Source: Lachnospiraceae bacterium JLR.KK002
GTDB lineage: Bacteria > Bacillota > Clostridia > Lachnospirales > Lachnospiraceae
Length of the DNA: 64,000 nt
Direction of reading: 5' to 3'
NCBI GenBank assembly: GCA_036941025.1
Contig: JAYMNP010000001.1
Span: 992,001-1,056,000 of the forward strand
The notes under the pieces: model-generated
Database searches by the model: none
Seen by the model: the letters and a program-made list of their open reading frames with translations, nothing else
What the model was told of the DNA's origin: nothing
Shown: positions 61,217 through 64,000 of the stretch, piece after piece
How positions within the stretch are numbered: the stretch's first letter is position 1
How the letters are laid out: each line of letters begins with the position of its first letter
Program-made: the position numbers and the translations under genes

Positions 61217-62419
61217 ATGGGATTATTCAGAAAAAAGAAAAAACCGGAATATGTAGAGGAAATACTGGAATTTGAAGGGGAGGTTCCGGCCAGACCGAAG
61301 CAGGAGACCAGGAAGAAGCAGAAGGAATCAAAAGGGCCGAAGCCGAAAGAGCCGAAAAAAAATCTTGCCTCGGAATATTGCGAGCAGATTAAGGATGCGG
61401 CGAAAAACCTGGAAGAAACAAAGCGGGAATATAAAATTGTCACGGATTATCTTACCGACATTCAGATGATTGAGAATCTTCCGGAGCCTGAGTTTGCAAA
61501 GATTCAGGAAACGGCCCAGAACGTTGTGAATCTGAATGAGGCCAGAGACGCGTATCTGAATAAGGCCAAAACCATTTCCGACAGCCAGTTTGCCCAGATG
61601 GAGCAGCTGGAAGGGGAAATGCCGGAAATCATCCGCCGCCTTCAGGAAAATGAATCTTATCAGACTGTGGTGAAACGGGATATGCAGTACCTGGAGGGAG
61701 AACGGGAAGAATGGCGCTATTACCAGGAATCTCTGGAGCAGGAAGAAAAAATTCTGCGCAGACTGCTGTTTGGGCTGCTGGGATTATTCGTTGTGGCAGC
61801 TACAGTGATTGTCATACTGGGAACCGTGATGAAATTTGACATTATCATGCCGTTTTTTATAGCTGCTCTGGTTGCGGGGGCCGCCGGCGGCCTTATGGTC
61901 TGGCGCCTTCAGAATGACGGAATGGAGAAGAAGAAATCCCAGGCCAATATCAACCGCGCCATTGTGCTGATGAACAAGGTAAAGTTCAAATATGTGAATG
62001 TAACAAATGCGGTGGATTATGCCTGTGAGAAATACCATGTAAAAAATGCCTATGAACTGGGCTATATCTGGGACCAGTATCTGGAAGCGGTAAAAGAACG
62101 GGAGAAATACCAGCGTACCAATGACGACCTGGAGTATTTTAACGACAAATTAATCCGCCAGCTCAAACGGTATAAGCTGTATGACGCCAAAATCTGGATT
62201 CATCAGGCCAGGGCGCTGCTGGAGCCGAAGGAAATGGTGGAAGTGAAGCATGAGCTTCTGGTACGCCGCCAGAAGCTGCGGGGCGGAATCGAACATCAGG
62301 TGGAAGATATGCGCAATGTGCGGAAAGAAATTGAAAATCTGGTAAAAAGCCGTCCGGGAGGCAGCAGAGAAATCAAAGAAGTTCTGGATTCTCTGGATGA
62401 GCTGTGCGGGATTGGCTGA
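61217..62419 (+). CDS. Coiled-coil protein with two membrane spans
   Basis: 400 residues. A basic N-terminus (GLFRKKKKPEY and a KPKEPKKN tract), a coiled coil at about 60-185, two membrane spans (LLFGLLGLFVVAATVIVIL and IIMPFFIAALVAGAAGGLM) with a tight turn, and a second coiled coil to the end. It probably anchors the operon products at the membrane. No known family beyond conservation with this operon. Confidence 0.75.
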   Translation: MGLFRKKKKPEYVEEILEFEGEVPARPKQETRKKQKESKGPKPKEPKKNLASEYCEQIKDAAKNLEETKREYKIVTDYLTDIQMIENLPEPEFAKIQETAQNVVNLNEARDAYLNKAKTISDSQFAQMEQLEGEMPEIIRRLQENESYQTVVKRDMQYLEGEREEWRYYQESLEQEEKILRRLLFGLLGLFVVAATVIVILGTVMKFDIIMPFFIAALVAGAAGGLMVWRLQNDGMEKKKSQANINRAIVLMNKVKFKYVNVTNAVDYACEKYHVKNAYELGYIWDQYLEAVKEREKYQRTNDDLEYFNDKLIRQLKRYKLYDAKIWIHQARALLEPKEMVEVKHELLVRRQKLRGGIEHQVEDMRNVRKEIENLVKSRPGGSREIKEVLDSLDELCGIG

Positions 62420-62560
62420 GCATAGTCAGGAAAAGGTGCGAACTGTCTCATGAATCCGTTACGCCGGGCTTGTAAAATGCGTTACTCTGTTGACTTCATT
62501 ACATGAAATGGATATAACATGGATAGAATATTACTATGTTTGATTTGAGGAGGTGCCGCT

Positions 62561-62847
62561 ATGAATATTCGTCCGTCAGCGGCAATCAGACAGAATTACA
62601 ATAAGATTGCCGAGCAGTGCAGAAAGACTGCAGAGCCGGTTTTCCTTACCAAAAATGGCGAGGGGATTTGGGTGTTATGGATATTGGGACGTATAACCGC
62701 AGGGAAAAGATGCTGAGGCTCCGAGAAGAACTTTTAGCAGCCCAGGAGGACAGAATGCGTGGCAGTAAAGGTTATTCCGTTGATGAAGCAGCTGCAATGA
62801 TGCGTAATGCAGTCAGAGAGGCGGCAGGTCATGGAACAGCGGAATAG
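62561..62847 (+). pseudogene. Phd/YefM-like antitoxin gene with one frameshift
   Basis: ATG 62561 follows GAGGAGG. It reads PSAAIRQNYNKIAEQCRKT and PVFLTKNGEG in one frame, then the family continues only in another frame (DLGVMDIGTYNRREKML, LAAQEDRMRGSKGYSVDEA). The slip lies at GAGGGGATT near 62655-62661, a G4 run, consistent with loss of one base or an assembly error. The downstream toxin is likewise shifted. Confidence 0.75.
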
Positions 62848-63152
62848 ATACCATGTCATTGTGTCAGAACGGGCAACGCAGATGCTGGTTTCCCATGCTG
62901 GATTTTTGGCGCAGGTGAACCCGGAAGCTGCGGAACAGCTGACCGCAGAATTTGAAAAAGCCGCAAATTCACAGGAAATTATGCCGCAGAGATGTTCGTG
63001 GCTCACACACAGGGGAATATATACCCGGAAACGCTTATCGGTTTATCATGTTTGAAAAACGGTATATGATAATCTTCCAGGTTGTGGATGATATTGTTTA
63101 TGCAGATTATGTAGTGGATTGCAGGCAGGATTATGGATGGCTGGTACGGTAA
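62831..63152 (+). pseudogene. RelE/ParE-like toxin gene with one frameshift
   Basis: ATG 62831 lies within the end of the antitoxin gene. First frame: YHVIVSERATQMLVSHAGFL and TAEFEKAANSQEIMPQRCSW. The family end (EYIPGNAYRFIMFEKRYMII then DDIVYADYVVDCRQDY) follows only in a second frame. The slip is near CTCACACACAGGGG at about 63000-63015. The pair is therefore probably inactive, unless the reads are wrong. Confidence 0.75.
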
Positions 63153-63176
63153 CAATGAAATAATCAGAAAAGGAAT

Positions 63177-63207
63177 CGTCACTTGTTGCAGAGTGGCGGT
63201 TTTTTAT
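63177..63207 (+). terminator. Rho-independent terminator after the TA pair
   Basis: CGTCACT and AGTGGCG pair around TTGTTGCAG, followed by TTTTTT. It directly precedes intergenic repeat copy 3. Confidence 0.7.
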
Positions 63208-63300
63208 CCTATAGGAACCACTGTGTTACTGTGAAGTACTAAGTATATAGATTTTCTATAAGATAAAGCCCTCCGGGCGGGATGCGCAGGCGCATTCTTT
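63208..63300. repeat. Dispersed intergenic repeat, copy 3
   Basis: Begins TCCTATAGGAACC, contains TGTGTTACTG and AAGTATATAG, then the inverted arm TTTTCTATAAGATAA and ends GATGCGCAGGCGCATTC, itself a small palindrome. Same word order as copies at 37753 and 48939. A partial echo (GTGGATTTCCCATATGATA) follows at 63311. The remaining gap to 63473 has no gene. Confidence 0.7.
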
Positions 63301-63473
63301 CTGTAAAGTGCGTGGATTTCCCATATGATATAGGGCATTGATTGAGGAAACAAACCCTGCCGCCTCTCTTTTTTGTGCAGAGATAGAGAGGATAAATTTA
63401 AGAATAAGAATTATAATGATAAAGACAAATATATGTCCACAAAGTACTGTATGTGCGGATAAGGAGGTATTTC

Positions 63474-64000
63474 ATGGAATGGGTCGAAAAATTAAACCAG
63501 AGCATGAATTATATTGAGGAACATTTGACAGATGAAATTGATTATGAACAGCTTGGGCGGATTGCCTGCTGTTTCGCTTATCACTATCAGAGGATGTTTA
63601 CTTACGTGGCCGGTATTCCTCTGGCAGAGTATATCCGAAGAAGAAAAATGTCTTTAGCGGCGGTGGACCTGCAGGGTGGGGAGGAACGGATTATTGATAT
63701 TGCAGAGAAGTACGGCTATCAGTCCCCCGACTGCATTTAACAGGGCGTTTCAGGCTTTTCACGGGATAGCCCCGTCATCCGTTAAGACTGCGGGCGTATC
63801 TGCGCCGCTTGATAAGGAAATCGAAACTAATTTTATGGTTGTGCCAAAAATGTGGCAGGATTTGTCTGCAAATGGAACCATACAGAAACTGGCAGGAATG
63901 ATGGATACGCCGCCAATGGGACTTTTAGGCGTGAGTGCCTGCAATGATGAGGAACAGTGGAAATATTTTATCGCCGTTTCCAGTACAAAAACAGGCGGGG
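63474..64000 (+). pseudogene. AraC-family regulator with effector domain, frameshifted, runs off the window
   Basis: ATG 63474 follows AAGGAGG. The AraC DNA-binding domain is clear (MNYIEEHLTDEIDYEQLGRI, RIACCFAYHYQRMFTYVAG, IIDIAEKYGYQSP), then the frame ends. The expected continuation (TAFNRAFQAFHGIAPSSVK) is in another frame, after a CCCCC run at about 63724-63728. Beyond it, a GyrI-like effector-binding part begins (NFMVVPKMWQDLSANG) and reaches the window end. Third single-base break in about 1.1 kb. Confidence 0.75.

Noticed and set aside
1..64000. tRNA or rRNA genes
   Set aside because: No conserved tRNA arms with T-loop GTTCRA context or rRNA core segments were recognised by eye; a dedicated scan was not possible.

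Overview
This 64 kb window looks like a chromosomal segment of a gut Clostridia, most likely Lachnospiraceae. That rests on recognised families and gene style: DUF6033, DUF4474, a DUF5716/DUF5717 gene set, Rpn-family genes, a methionine synthase split into separate genes, strong AGGAGG ribosome sites and frequent TTG/GTG starts. The genus cannot be named from the sequence alone. No rRNA, tRNA or CRISPR array was seen.

Region 1 (1-26.7 kb) is accessory DNA. Two related gene cassettes bracket it. The left one has small paired proteins, a P-loop ATPase, a SHOCT-like protein, a large serine recombinase, a DUF1643 protein and a SymE-like protein. The right one is a damaged copy: small protein truncated beside an IS110, ATPase, serine recombinase cut short and joined to a SymE tail. 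An IS1182-like element splits the left cassette. Between them lie cargo genes: an XRE regulator, a PIN-type toxin-antitoxin pair, AraC and ArsR regulators, a metal operon (HMA protein, P1B ATPase, second ArsR, FeoA-FeoB fusion, FeoB-associated peptide), an Rrf2 regulator, and a divergent operon of three SirTM-like sirtuins plus an HD-nicotinamidase fusion. The sirtuin operon is the strongest candidate for an undescribed system: NAD-consuming enzymes coupled to a nicotinamide-clearing enzyme.

Region 2 (26.7-31.7 kb) is a decay zone of Rpn-family nucleases, orphan Rpn tails, a truncated transposase and an IS3-family insertion sequence.

Region 3 (31.7-62.4 kb) reads as backbone. It has a cell-envelope locus (repeat-bearing transglutaminase-like protein, MBOAT, DHHW protein, G5 lipoprotein), XRE plus ImmA/IrrE, a zinc dehydrogenase, DUF6033, the metF-activation-metH methionine operon, DUF4474 with a metallophosphoesterase, an ECF sigma/DUF4367 pair with a possible small RNA between them, another Rpn gene with a deletion-riddled duplicate, a DUF3990 pair, a CobD-like PLP enzyme, and the four-gene DUF5717/DUF5716/TPR/coiled-coil operon.

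Region 4 (62.4-64 kb) holds a toxin-antitoxin pair and an AraC-family gene, each broken by one frameshift at or near a short homopolymer. A dispersed, partly palindromic intergenic repeat occurs three times (37.75, 48.94 and 63.21 kb), each just after a terminator.
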